The position numbers were made by a program, and so were the translations under genes. The notes beneath the pieces were generated by a model. The model had not been told where the DNA came from. It made no database searches and saw only the letters and a list, made by a program, of their open reading frames with translations. From Aristolochia californica (Eukaryota > Streptophyta > Magnoliopsida > Piperales > Aristolochiaceae): a stretch of 64,000 bases of DNA. Location: NCBI GenBank assembly GCA_029961685.1, contig JARWKL010000016.1, positions 1,245,001 through 1,309,000 on the forward strand, in the 5' to 3' direction. Numbering within the stretch: position 1 is the stretch's first letter; each line of letters starts with the position of its first letter. Positions 1 to 11,680 of this stretch are shown here, in pieces.

Positions 1-1030
1 GCCTTGCATTGAGGCAGAAATGCGGGTTGAGGGAGAAAACGGCTTGCCTCACCCCCTTTTCTCCCAAAATCATTGTGACCATTTAGTATTTGTTTTGATG
101 TGGTCATCAAGAATTGGAGTATCAGTGGTCTAGTTGATGATATATTGCTCTTGGGAAGAGAGAAAAAAGAATTGAAGAGGTAAAGGAAGTATCTAGAAAG
201 TCATTTTCAAATGAAAGACTCGAGGTACTTGAAATACTTTCTTAGCATTGAGGTTGTTTCAAGTAAGGCAACTGTAGGTGTTATCCCAGAGGAATTATGT
301 CAAAGATATGTTAGAAGAATATGGGTTGTTTGGATGATAACAAGAGTCCAAAGTTCAACAAAAGAATGAATACCAGCGGTTAATTGGAAAGCTCATTTAT
401 GCAACAGGCACATACCAGATATATCATTTGTTAAGTTGGGTCCAAGGCTCATCCCAAAATGACTAGCCAACTTAGGAAACCTCTTTCCTAACTAAAAAAC
501 TCAAGATTTTTTTACTCATTAATCCATGTGGGACTATTCTTTAACACTTTCCCTCACGGGTAGGCCCTCTTTTGTGGCTCTACAAGTGGATAGTTTTAGG
601 AGTAGGCCCCCTTTTTGTGGCTCTACAAGCGGATAGTTTAGGTGTAGGCCCTCTTTTTATGGCTCTACAGGTAGAGAGTTTAGGTGTAGGTCCTCTTTTG
701 TGGCTCTACAAGTGGATAGTTTAGGTGTAGGCCCACATATGAGTATTTGCTCTGATACCATGTTAAGTTGGGTCCAAGGCCCATCCCAAAATGACTAGCC
801 AACTTAGGAAACCTCTTTCCTAACTAATAAACTCAAGATTTTTGTACTCATTAATCCATGTGGGACTATTCCTTAACAACATTTATAGTAGGGATTCTAA
901 GTCAATTTATGGAAAACTTCCAAAGAGTTCATCTTGAGGCAACATAAAGGATTTTGAGATTATTAAAAGGGATTCTAGGAAAAAGGTTGTTGTATAAATC
1001 TCATGCGAAATAGGATGTTACAAACACCTA
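1..1030 (+). mobile_element. Degenerate Ty1/copia reverse transcriptase / RNase H-proximal fragment (interrupted by a TRIM)
   Basis: Broken reading frames on the plus strand translate to pieces typical of copia reverse transcriptase: DDILLLGREK near 140-170, then YLKYFLSIEV near 229-253 (family form LRYFLGIEV), then LIGKLIYATGT near 385-420 and PDISF just before position 429. The same reading resumes after the inserted TRIM with SQFMENFQRVHLEAT and RILRLLKGILGKRLLY (about 900-1000), which matches the family motif SQFM..P...H..A..RILRYLKG. Several stops and frameshifts show that it is dead. It starts before the window, so the 5' part of the polyprotein is not visible. Confidence 0.8.
429..878 (-). 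mobile_element. TRIM retroelement (terminal-repeat retrotransposon in miniature), family A
   Basis: Two nearly identical 118-bp direct repeats, 429-546 and 761-878, both start TGTTAAGTTGGG and end TTAACA (TG...CA ends). Just inside the right repeat, 749-760 reads GCTCTGATACCA, the exact complement of TGGTATCAGAGC, the initiator-Met tRNA primer binding site, so the element lies on the minus strand. Just inside the left repeat (547-565) the minus strand is purine-rich (GTGAGGGAAAG), as expected of a polypurine tract. The ~214-bp interior has no ORF and is made of three to four ~58-bp units containing GTGGCTCTACAAG. The flanks 424-428 (TCATT) and 879-883 (ACATT) are a 4/5 match as target duplication. 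It sits inside the copia reverse transcriptase fragment. Confidence 0.9.
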
Positions 1031-1289
1031 TTGGAATAGGTCACATTGATGATCTAGTTAGGGTATGTCAAAGAAGTTTTCTTTTGTGTGGACCTAGGAA
1101 GGTAGAAAAAGAGTTACACCATTAGTCTAGAGGAAAAGTTTACAAGTCTTAGGACTGAGGAAGAAGGATGTCCACCAATAAGTCATAGGAGTCTGATAGT
1201 TGGGTCTATCAATTGTGACCCTTAGAGGTCATTTAGATCATTCGATAATACAAATCATACTTTAAGGACTCACGTATGTATCAAATCTA

Positions 1290-1920
1290 TCCTATTTTCA
1301 TCTATTTTATATAATGGTCTCTCTGCAATATGGTTTTCTAATTAAAATCTTTTGTTCAGATAATGTGAGAGAAGACAGGTCCTCCACATTCTCTTCCTTT
1401 TGTAAGGAAAAGGTATTTTACATCAATATGTGTATACCCCAAAAACAAAATTGGGCAACCAAAAGAAAAACTAGGCTTTTGCTTAAAGTAGCCCAATCTT
1501 TGTTACATGGTATGAATATTCCACAATTTTTTTGGCCGTATGCTATGTAGATGGCTTGTTATCTAATCATAGAATGCCATGATGTGTTGCAAATAATGAG
1601 ACACCCTTTTATGTATTATTCTTAGGAAGAATCCATTTTCATTGATTCTTCGTGTCTTTCAGTGTGTATTTTGTGCATTGTTCATCGCAAATGGAAACAA
1701 GTTATAAGCTAGAACCACGAAGTGTATTTTATTGGGTACTTACAAATAAAAAGGGATACATATGCTATGACCCATATTCCAAAGAAGTTTTATACCTCGA
1801 CTGATGTTACCTTCTTTGAAGCCACCCTCTTATGGTAGAGGTGAATCCTCTTTTGCCCTATTCTGCAGTGACCATTCATCACAAGGTAGATCCATTTTTT
1901 ACTTTAAAGGTGTGCAAAAG
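1290..1920 (+). mobile_element. Degenerate Ty1/copia integrase fragment
   Basis: Plus-strand pieces recall the copia integrase core and its C-terminal side: FCSDNVRED and FSSFCKEK (family FRSDNAREY...F..FC), VAQSLLHGMNIPQFFWPYAM (about 1485-1550), then further down KLEPRSVFYWVLTNKKGYICYDP (family KLDPRS..C.FLGY...QKGYKCYDP, about 1700-1780). Stops interrupt it. Integrase lies upstream of reverse transcriptase in intact copia elements but here follows it, so this is a separate or rearranged element rather than a continuation of the fragment at 1-1030. Confidence 0.72.
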
Positions 1921-2669
1921 AAGGCATCTAAACCATTTAAAAAAAAAAGCATATAAAAACTGCTCCACTTTAGTCATCCACATCGTTAAAAAATAGAGAA
2001 ATATAGGCATCTGGTTCGTTTGATGAGGTTTTGTAGGTAAGTGATTTCTTGAATCTATTCATCTTTGGACCAACTTTTTGAATGATAGACTACGAAAAGG
2101 GGACAGATCTGGTATCTAAGTGAAGGCCAATACTTCGCACCCAATATCCCATTTTATGTCTACACAACCCTTATCCCCCAATTGTGCCTCTTTCCTCACA
2201 GCCTTGTCATCCATCGTTATTTCCCAATCCTACCAACATGCTCTAACACACCCAAGTTTGTGAATGGCAACAGATGAAGGCATGGAGGTCATTTAAAACA
2301 ATCACATTCCAGACTTGACATCATTACCCACTAAAAAAAATAAAATAAGAAAGGTGGGTGTAACAGTGAAATATAACCCAAATGATAGTAAGGAATGAAT
2401 CAAACAAAGATTGGTTGTCAAATGGGTTTACTTAAACTTAGGGAATTAATTACTCTGAATTTTGTTTTCTCCTATTGCCAAATTAAATTCCATTCGTGTT
2501 TTTTCTCTATTATTGCCAACTATCATTGGCCTATTTATTAGATAGATATAAAAAAAAAGGTTTTCCTTAACAGAGATCTCTACAAGATGTGGACATGGGA
2601 CAACTAAGTAGAATTGTGGTTGAAGAGGAAAACGAAGTTTCTATACTAAATAAATCCATTTATGGGTTC
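1921..2669. other. Non-coding stretch, no gene seen
   Basis: AT-rich sequence without a supported ORF or a recognisable element. It may be the decayed remainder of the copia element to its left. Confidence 0.5.
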
Positions 2670-3888
2670 AGCATAATTACATTCACAATATTACAAGCTA
2701 GAAATCTATAACTTGTGTGCTCCAACTTGAGGGTGACTATTCAAGTATATGAAAAACCATTTCCTAGTAAAGAAACTTAGAGTTATTATGTAATACAAAG
2801 TGCAAATTAAAAGTCAATCTTCATGTAGTTTTAGTTTTAAGCTTATGGATTTGAAGAAAAGATAGATAGTTTCCTCCCCTCTTGCATTATGTGGCTCAAG
2901 AACTCATTAGGATCCAGGTCCATCCCAACCGAAGTTAGGAGGCCTTTTCCCACCTAATATCCGCATGACTTTTCTTGATATTTACAAATATGGGATTATT
3001 TCCACTAACACTCCCCTTCACATACAAACCTACTCATAGAGACAACAGGTCTAACACATAAATAACACATATAGAAAACAAAATAAAATAGCAAAATCGG
3101 GCCAACAAGGCTCGTCTCGCTTTCATTCCATGTTAAAGTTAAGTCCAGGTACATCCCAATATGACTAACCGAAGAACCAACTAAGAACCACATGACTCTT
3201 CTTATTAATAACCAATATGGAATAATTCCCACTAACAAAATCTTACAATGATTATATGGTTTGTATTTTATAGGAACAAGTCAATCACTTTTTCCCTCTT
3301 ATAAATTCATTTTAAGTAAGAGATTAGTACATGGAGAAAAACACTCTTCTTACTACAACTTATAAACTCTTTTTCTAGTTTTAGAATGGTATAAATTCTC
3401 TTATTTTAAGTACAAAAACAGTAAACTACAACCAGTAACCAAAGTCATGAAGTCTGGACATTGAGAGGGACTATTTTCAACTATACCCATGTCAGCAAAT
3501 GCCTGAACCCCCTGAATATATTTCTTATCAGCCAGATTGCAGAATTGTAGGGAAAAACACATTTCCATGTGGAGGAGGTCAGGTTGAGGCAGGTTAATCT
3601 TGACTTTTCTGGGGTACATACCCTTGGGAGTACTAAAAAATAATCGCATATCTAAACGTCTAATGTCCTATGCACCAGATAAAAATTCAGATGGTTGGAA
3701 CAGAGTATTAATATTGCCAGAACCTGCTGTGAATAAGCTTGAATCAATTATACTTAGTTATGTAAATCTTCACTATAAGTAACATTATTTATGTAAAGTT
3801 GTTACATACATTTAAAATGACCTTTAAGATAATGATGTTTGAGTGTAGAAGATCGCATTGTTCACTATAGAGGTGGCAGCACGCACTA
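2670..3888 (+). repeat. Segmental direct repeat, copy 1 (~1.2 kb)
   Basis: This block reappears in the same orientation at 5027-6199 with scattered substitutions and indels. Shared landmarks are ACATTCACAATATTACAAG at the start, the TRIM-B element, a block with ATGTCAGCAAATG, and GAGGTGGCA.CACGCACTA at the end. Both copies contain the TRIM-B insertion at the same place, so the insertion came before the duplication. A small minus-strand ORF around 3401-3649 has no family I recognise and is not called as a gene. Confidence 0.85.
2890..3237 (-). mobile_element. TRIM-like element, family B, copy 1
   Basis: Terminal repeats at about 2890-3010 and 3131-3237 share CCAGGT.CATCCCAA and end CACTAACA. 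The minus strand next to the left repeat reads GTGAAGGGGAG, a strong polypurine tract. The bases before the right repeat (3119-3130, GCTTTCATTCCA) look like a decayed Met-tRNA primer site in the position where family A has a perfect one. There is no ORF inside. The outer start of the left repeat is uncertain because the two repeats differ there. Confidence 0.68.
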
Positions 3889-4735
3889 AGCCAAATTTTT
3901 AAGCATTGCAACCATGTTGACTGCCTGAGCTACAAACAACTCTTAATCATGGTGTCTTCTTCATCCGTCATTTCCCTGTGATCAACTCAATCTGCCTTTT
4001 TCTTTTTTTTAAAGGATAAGATTAACTTTATCAGCTTGTTATGTCCACAAACACATCAACTGTTTTCTAATAGATACACTGTAAGGTCACCATGTTGTCA
4101 ACCTCCGCTTGTGCTAAATACTTATCTTCCCCTTTAAATCTAATTTAATTTCAGGCCTATACAAGAAGCAAACAAGAGGAAATACCAATTCCAGTTTCAC
4201 GAGAGAAGATACCACAGACAGAACAGGTCCTGAATTTTGTAGCTTATCTATAGTATTGCAAAACGGTTCACTAAACTCATTTGGAAACTAATACCATTCT
4301 GTACAGAACTTACTTTATATCAGTCTGAAACTTTGTTAAAAAATGGATGATTGCTGAAGGGCATATATTTCAAGATTTTTTTTTATTTACTTATATTTTT
4401 TATATAAGTCAGTACTCCAAAGAGTTAAATCAGGATATATATCCACCTTCAAGTTAATCTTCTAAGAAATGCAGTAATCATCCATCCCAGTATCTTCTCC
4501 TAGACATTTCATTCAAATAGCACGCAACATTCTATATTTTCTCATCTTACTATTCTTAGCAAACAATACTTGGAAGAATCGGAGAGCAATTTCCTATATC
4601 AACACCAGAAGTACAATAAAACACCAAATAAAACTAGAATAAACCATCACCATAGAATATACCACAACAAGAAAATATATTTTTCTATTCTAACAAACAT
4701 TCAGAAAAATGACTATGAATATATGAAGTGTTTAC

Positions 4736-4872
4736 CTTCCATGAACCGCAAGAGAAGAGACACCAGTCTTCTCAATTCGTCTAGCTAGCTCTACAGTGTC
4801 TTGAGATGACTTAAGAAATCGAATTTTACAAGTTACTGGAGTGTCTAAGTTCCTTCTTAATGTAGTTAAAAT
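4736..4872 (-). pseudogene. DUS2: Isolated DUS2 exon (tRNA-dihydrouridine synthase 2-like)
   Basis: Read on the minus strand, this 137-bp block has AG before it (GCAG at 4873-4876) and GT after it. It translates without a stop to [20 protein letters not shown], continuing KSSQDTVELARRIEKTG and VSSLAVHGR. This matches the plant DUS2 region after the catalytic-cysteine segment, where a TIM-barrel flavoenzyme reduces uridine in tRNA D-loops. No adjacent DUS2 exon is recognisable within several kilobases on either side. The preceding exon in gene order lies about 6.9 kb away at 11739-11860, also on the minus strand, with repeats between. It is most likely a remnant of a broken gene copy. Confidence 0.8.
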
Positions 4873-5026
4873 CTGCATAAAAAAAAAAAACTATAGCATG
4901 ACACTGGATAAAAATAGAAATAATCAAGATAAAAATCCTGAAACTGCCATATCTCAATAAAGACACATCTATTACCTCTTCTCAATAAAAGTGGTTTGCC
5001 GATATATTCACCCAGGCCTTGTCATC

Positions 5027-6199
5027 AGCACAATTACATTCACAATATTACAAGTTCGAAATCTATAACTTGTATGCTCAAACTTGAGAGAGACTATTCG
5101 AGTATATGAAAAACCATTTCCTTGTAAAGAAACTTAAGAGGTTAAATCATATTATGTAATACAGAGTGCTAATTGAAAGTCAATAATCATGTAGTTTCAG
5201 TTATAAACTAATAGATTTGGAGACAAGATAGATAGTTTGCTCCCTTCTTGCATTATGAGGCTCTAGAACATATTAGGATCCAGGTCCATCCCAACCGAAG
5301 TTAGGAGGTCTTTTCCCACCTAATATCCGTATGACTTTTCTTGATATTTACTAATATGGGATTATTTCCACTAACACTCCCCTTCACATACAAACCTACT
5401 CAAAGGGACAATGGGTCTATAACAAAAATAACACATATAGCATACAAACTAAAATAGCAAAACCGGGCCTTTTTCCCAACTAAGAACCACATGACTCTTC
5501 TAATTATTAACCAATATGGAATAATTCCCACTAACAAATCTTACAATGATGATATGGTTTGTATTTGATAGGAACACGATAGGCTGAAAGTCGATCACTT
5601 TTCCCCACATATAAATTCATTTAAGTAAGAGATTAGTACATGGAGAAAAACACTCTTCTCACTACAACTTATAAACTCTTTTTCTACTTTTTGAATGGCA
5701 TAAATTCACTTATTTTAAGTACAAAAAGAGTAAACGACAACCAGAAACAAAAGTCATAAAGTCTAGACATTGAGAGGGACTATTTCCAACTATACCCATG
5801 TCAGCAAATGTCTGAACCCCATGAATATATTTCTTATCAGCCAGATTGCAGGATTGTAGAGAAAAACACGTTGCCATGTGGAGGAGGTCAGGTTGAGGCA
5901 GGTTAATCAGGACGTTTCAGGGGTGCATACCCTTAGGAGTACTCAAAAGTAATCGCATATCTAAACATCTAATGTCCTATGCACCAGATAAAAATTCAGA
6001 TGGTTTTGGAACCGAGTACTAATATCGCCAGAATCTGCTGTGAATATGCTTGAATATATTATACTTAGTTATGTAAATCTTCACTATATGTAACATTATT
6101 TATGTAAAGTCGTTACATACATTTAAAATGACCTTTAAGATAATGATGCCTGAGTGTAGGAGATTGCATTGTTCACTATAGAGGTGGCAACACGCACTA
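5027..6199 (+). repeat. Segmental direct repeat, copy 2
   Basis: Second copy of the block at 2670-3888, slightly shorter because part of the TRIM-B interior and the start of its right terminal repeat are missing. Immediately after it begins the ~1.96-kb tandem array. Confidence 0.85.
5256..5536 (-). mobile_element. TRIM-like element, family B, copy 2 (internally deleted)
   Basis: The left terminal repeat at about 5256-5376 is followed by the CTCCCCTTCACATAC tract (polypurine on the minus strand). The right terminal repeat survives only as its outer part, about 5467-5536, ending CACTAACA. The missing stretch covers the primer-site region present in copy 1. Confidence 0.62.
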
Positions 6200-6207
6200 T
6201 TTTAAAG

Positions 6208-8171
6208 TACTTGATCAAATGCTTACTTTAACAATATTTTAATTATCACTAATTTAATATAGTAATACAAATATTTAATATAATAAATAAAATAAATATT
6301 TTATTATATTAATAACATAAAAAAAATTACATAGTATAAATTAATAATATATTGCCAAAAAGTAAAAATTTATGGGTTTAATTAATTATAAAAATAGGAT
6401 AATTAAACAAAAATACTTGATCAAATGTTTATTTTAATAATGTTTTAAGTGTCACTCTTAAATCACTAATTTAATATATAATAAAATAATAAAATAATAA
6501 ATATAATAAATAAATATAATATAATATTTTATTAATAACATAAGATAGATTTTTACATAATAGAAATTAATGATGCGAGGGAGGCCGAGAGCGAGTGTCG
6601 ACACGAGGGAAAGTGGATGAACAAGGAATTTGGTAGGAATCCTTATTCACCACTTTACTCAAGAGTGAGTTCAAGTGAATGAACGGATTCATCCGGTTCA
6701 ACTCGCCTCCGATGTGCGCACTAACGCGTTCGGGTGAGGTGACTGTATAATCACTTACACTTTTATGTGACTCGCGCACGCACTAATACCCCCTAGAAAT
6801 GTTTTTTGTTTTCACTAAAATAATGTTTTCATATCTAGATTCTAAGACTCTTCTATATGAATTATGTTTCGTAACAAAAACACCGAGGAACATCAAATTT
6901 TCATTTTCAGTGGTAAAAACAAACACGAACTTGTAGAACATGACAAGATCGATACATTGTTCATACCAAGTTATGCATTTCATATAAATACTCAAATAAA
7001 TATTAAGAAGCAATATATGAAGATGGCATTATATTATCTAATATTTCCAGTATATTTGAAAACTATCTATTAGAAATAATTATTTTATTTTTATTATAAA
7101 AAAATTTATTCATTATTTTAAATAATAAATGTTAATAAAATAAATGTAATTATTATATAAGATATGAATTATTACGTTTATCTTACATATTACAGTATTT
7201 CATATTGTATAGATTTATATTTGAAAACTTTCTATTCATAATAATTATTTTACTTTTTATTTTAAAAAACTCTACGAGTATATACTATTTTTTAATCAAA
7301 ATAGAAAATAATATCATATTCGTATATACATGTCAACAAGCATAAATAACCCTAAAGAATGCTTATTCTATTTTTATGTGAATATTATATATTTTCTTAG
7401 ATTAATGTCAAAAGCAATTACATTTTGAATCGTTCTTACTCACTTTATATTAATAGATATTTTTATAATAAAATAAAAAATAAAAAATTTTAAAATATTT
7501 CTATTCCTTCTCTATTTTTTAATCGATGGCCTTGATTTTTATTTATACTTATTTAAAATATAAAAATATTCAATTTTTATCTTTTTTTTAGTTAATCTAA
7601 ATAAGAAACTAAATAGAAAAGACTAGAGAGATTTTGTAGTTTTGTGCAAAACCACTTGTCGGATGATGACAAGCCTGAAGCACGTTGTTGCCCTTTTTAC
7701 ACCTCCCACCCTCCATAAATAAAATAAAATAATTAATTAAAAATAGAAGAAAAATTCATCCTTTCTTTTATTAGTGCGCAAAATGAAAAATTTAGTTTAA
7801 ACAATATAATGAGTTACTTTTTTATAATATACCTAAATAACTAATTAACCCAAACAACACATGATTACTACACTAATAAGTAATTTAATTGACTAATTAA
7901 TTAAATAAGATATTTCATTAACAAATTAAGATAGATTGCGGTTTAGTCTAAATTAATACAATAATTATGTGTTAAAATTAACTGAAACACTAATTAATTA
8001 AAAATAGATAAATAGATATTAAAATTTTAAGTGTAATGAATATAATAAATAAATAGTATTTTAATAATAACATAAAACAGATTTTTAAGTAATATAAATT
8101 AATAACATATTTCCACAAACTAAAAAATCATTAGTTTAATTAATTTTAAAAAATAGAATAATTAGAAAAAG
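6208..8171 (+). repeat. Tandem repeat unit 1 (~1.96 kb)
   Basis: First unit of a direct tandem array. It starts TACTTGATCAAATGCTTACTTT, has long AT-rich stretches, and contains a GC-richer island at about 6572-6790 (GATGCGAGGGAGGCCGAGAG ... GACTCGCGCACGCACTAATA). The unit also has an internal partial duplication: the opening TACTTGATCAAATG block recurs about 205 bp later. Two ~70-codon ORFs occur here but do not resemble known proteins and are not called. Confidence 0.88.
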
Positions 8172-10137
8172 TACTTGATCAAATGCTTACTTTCACGATA
8201 TTTTAATTATCACTAATTTAATATAGTAATAAAAATATTCAATATAATAAATAAATAAATATTTTATTTTATTAATAACATAAAAAAAATTACATAGTAT
8301 AAATTAATAATATATTGCCAAAAAGTAAAAACTGATGGTTTAATTAATTATAAAAATAGGATAATTAAACAAAAATACTTGATCAAAGGTTTATTTTAAT
8401 AATGTTTTAAGTATCACTCTTAAATCACTAATTTAATATATAATAAAATAATGAATATAATAAATAAATAAATATAATATAATATTTTATTAATAACATA
8501 AAATAGATTTTTACATAGTAGAAATTAATGATGCGAGGGAGGCCGAGAGCGAGCGTCGACACGAGGGAAAGTGGATGAACAAGGAATTTGGTAGAAATCC
8601 TTATTCACCCACTTTACTCAGGAGTGAGTTCAAGTGAACGAACGGGTTCATCCAGTTCAACTCGCCTCCAATGTGCGCACTAACGCGTTCGGGTCAAGTG
8701 ACAGTGTAATCACTTACACTTTTATGTGACTCGCGCACGCACTAATACCCCCTAGAAATGTTTTTCGTTTTCACTTACTAAAATAACGTTTTTATACCTA
8801 GATTCTTAGACTCTTCTATATGAATTATATTTCGTAACAAAAACACCGAGGAACATCAAAATTTCATTTTCACTGGTAAAAACAAGCACGAACTTGTAGA
8901 ACAGGACAAGAATGATAATTGTTCATACCAAGTTATGCATTTCATATAAATACATAACAAATAAATATTAAGAAACAATATATGAAGATGGCATTATATT
9001 ATCTAATATTTCTGGTATATTTGAAAATTGTTTATTAGTAATAATTATTTTATTTTTATTATAAAAAATATTATTCTTTATTTTAAATAATAAATGTTAA
9101 TAAAATAAATGTAATTATTATGTTTATCTTACATGTTATAGTATATCATATTGTATAGTTTTATATTTGAAAACTTTCTATTCGTAATAATTATTTTACT
9201 TTTTATTTTAAAAAATATTATTCTTTATTTTAAAAAACTCTACGGGTATATACTATTTTATAATCAAAATAGAAAATAATATCATATTCGTATATACATG
9301 TCAACAAGCATAAATAACCGTAAAGAAAGTTTATTCTATTTTTATGTGAATATTATATATTTTCTTAGATTAATGTCAAAAGCAATTGCATTTTGAATCG
9401 TGCTTACTCACTTTATATTAATAGATATTTTTAGAATAAAATAAAAATTTATAAATTTATAAATATTTCTATTCCTTCTCTATTTTTTAATCGATGGCCT
9501 TGATTTTTATTTAAACTTTTTTTAAAATATATAAATATTTAATTTTTATCTTTTTTTGTTGATCCAAATAAGAAACTAAATAGAAAAGACTAGAGTGATT
9601 TTGTAGTTTTATGCAAAGCCACTTGTCGGATGATGACAAGCCTGAAGCACGTCGTTGCCCTTTTTACACCTCCCACCCTCCATAAATAAAATAAAATAAT
9701 TAATTAAAAATAGAATAAAATTCATCCTTTCCTATATTAGTGCGGAAAATGAAAAATTTAGTTTGAACAAGATAATGAGTTACTTTTTTATAATATACCT
9801 AAATAACTAATTAACCTAAACAACACATGATTACTACACTAATAAGTAATTTAATGTACTAATTAATTAAATAAGATATTTCATTAACAAATTAAGATAG
9901 ATTGCAGTTTAGTCTAAATTAATACAATAATCATGTGTTAAAATTAACTTATACACTAATTAATTAAAAATAGATATATAAATATTAAAAATTTAAGAGT
10001 AACGAATATAATAAATAAATATTATTTTAATAATAACATAAAACAGATTTTTAAGTAGTATAAATTAATAATATATTTCCACAAACTAAAAAATCATTAG
10101 TTTAATTAATTTTAAAAATAGAATAATTAAAAAAAAG
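8172..10137 (+). repeat. Tandem repeat unit 2 (~1.97 kb)
   Basis: Full second copy in the same orientation. The GC-rich island recurs at about 8530-8752. Differences from unit 1 are mostly single substitutions and short A/T indels. Confidence 0.88.
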
Positions 10138-10668
10138 TACTTGATCAAATGCTTACTTTCCCGATATTTTAATTATCACTAATTTTATAATATTTAATAT
10201 AATAAATAAATAAATAAATATTTAATTTTATTAATAACATAAGATAGATTTTTACATAGTATAAATTAATAATATACTGCCAAAAAGTCAAAAGTTATGT
10301 GTTTAATTAATTATAAAAATAGGATAATTAAACAAAAGTACTTGATCAAAGGTTTATTGTAATAATATTTTAATTATCACTCTTAAATCATTAATTTAAT
10401 ATAATAATAAAAATAATTAATATAATAAATAAATAAATATAATATTTTGTTAATAACATAAGATAGATTTTTACGTAGTCGAAATTCATGATGCGAGGGA
10501 GGCCGAGAGCGAGAGGGCAGAGGGAGCGTCGATGCGAGGTTAAGTGGATGAACTAGGATTTTGGTAGGAATACTAATTCACCCACTTTACTCAGGAATTA
10601 GTTCAAGAGAACGAACATGTTCATCCAGTTCAACTCGCCTCCGATGTGCACACTAACACTTTTCATAA
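10138..10668 (+). repeat. Tandem repeat unit 3 (partial, ~530 bp)
   Basis: Third, truncated copy covering the opening AT-rich block and most of the GC-rich island (10490-10665, with extra GAGGGCAGAGGGAG bases). It stops at CACTAACAC, just upstream of the copia RNase H fragment. Confidence 0.85.
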
Positions 10669-10732
10669 TGTTGTGTCTTCCTTAGAGAAAATTTGGTTTG
10701 TTGGCAAAGTAAAAAATAGAATATTGTAGCCT

Positions 10733-11450
10733 GCAGAAGTTGAATACAGTACGATGGCTCGCACAGTAAATAAGTTGATGTGGGTTAGGTTAGTCTCACG
10801 AGAGTTGGGTTTCAATGAGGATTAGTTGATGAACATGTTTTGCGATAATCATGTTGCAATCTTTATTGCAAGTAACCCATTTTTCCATGAGGACTAAACA
10901 TATTGAAGTGGATTGCCACTTCATTCGATATGTGGTGATGAAAAATGCGGTAGTGACTCTGTTTGGAGATCAATTGGGAAAAATCTTCATTGAGGCCCTT
11001 GGCAAACAATAATTTATGTTATTCTACAAAAAGTTTGGACTCATGGATATATATATGTATATGTTCTAGGTTGAGGAGGTGATAGAAAATACCCTTCAAG
11101 GGTATTTTGGTCATTTTAGCCTTTAGGGGTATTTCGGTTATTTTATTATTTAGTGGTTAATTTTTTTTTTTTTTGTAATCTTGTTCTGCATGTTAAATTA
11201 TATCAGTGGTTAATTTTTCATGTACATAGGATGTGTAGTAAGGGAGAAGGTTTATTAAGTATATAGGAGTATTTTTGTAATTTGTAACTCAAAGTACCTA
11301 TTTAAGAAGTCTGGGATTTCGTGTACAGTTACTAACAAAGCCTTTCAGCACTTCAAAAATCTCTTCTTCTCCTTTCTCATTTTTCTCTCTATTTTCTCCT
11401 CTTCCTTCACCCAAATTTGGAATTTTACAAATAATTGTGTTATAACCTAA
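10733..11450 (+). mobile_element. Ty1/copia 3' end: RNase H fragment, polypurine tract and 3' LTR
   Basis: The plus-strand reading AEVEYSTMARTVNKLMWVRL, then CDNHVAIFIASNPFFHED and IEVDCHFIRYVV, is a typical copia RNase H domain (AEAEY.A and CDN catalytic motifs) with stops. It is followed by the GTTGAGGAGG purine tract at 11070-11079 and TGATAGAAAATACCC at 11080, the likely LTR start. The LTR carries CTATTTAAGAAGT at about 11298, a plausible promoter region, and runs to roughly 11450. Its end was not fixed. The upstream domains of this element are absent, replaced by the tandem array. Confidence 0.75.
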
Positions 11451-11680
11451 ATTGTTCTCGTACTCTTCAATGGGGTTAAGGTAGGTGACATTATCCCTAT
11501 GTGAAAATAATGAACTATATAGCCACTCTCATTTTCAAACAAAAAGCAACATTTTTAGGTAATGGGAATCATTATTGGAGATCATGCATTAATTTCATGG
11601 CCAAACAGATGAAATATAAGACACATCATCTAGGAACAATGTTAGAATTACATATTACCAAGCGGATTTCATTACTTTTA

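Noticed and set aside
6208..10668. CRISPR-like or LTR array
   Set aside because: Units are ~1.96 kb and contiguous, with no spacers; no TG...CA ends, primer site or polypurine tract at their borders.
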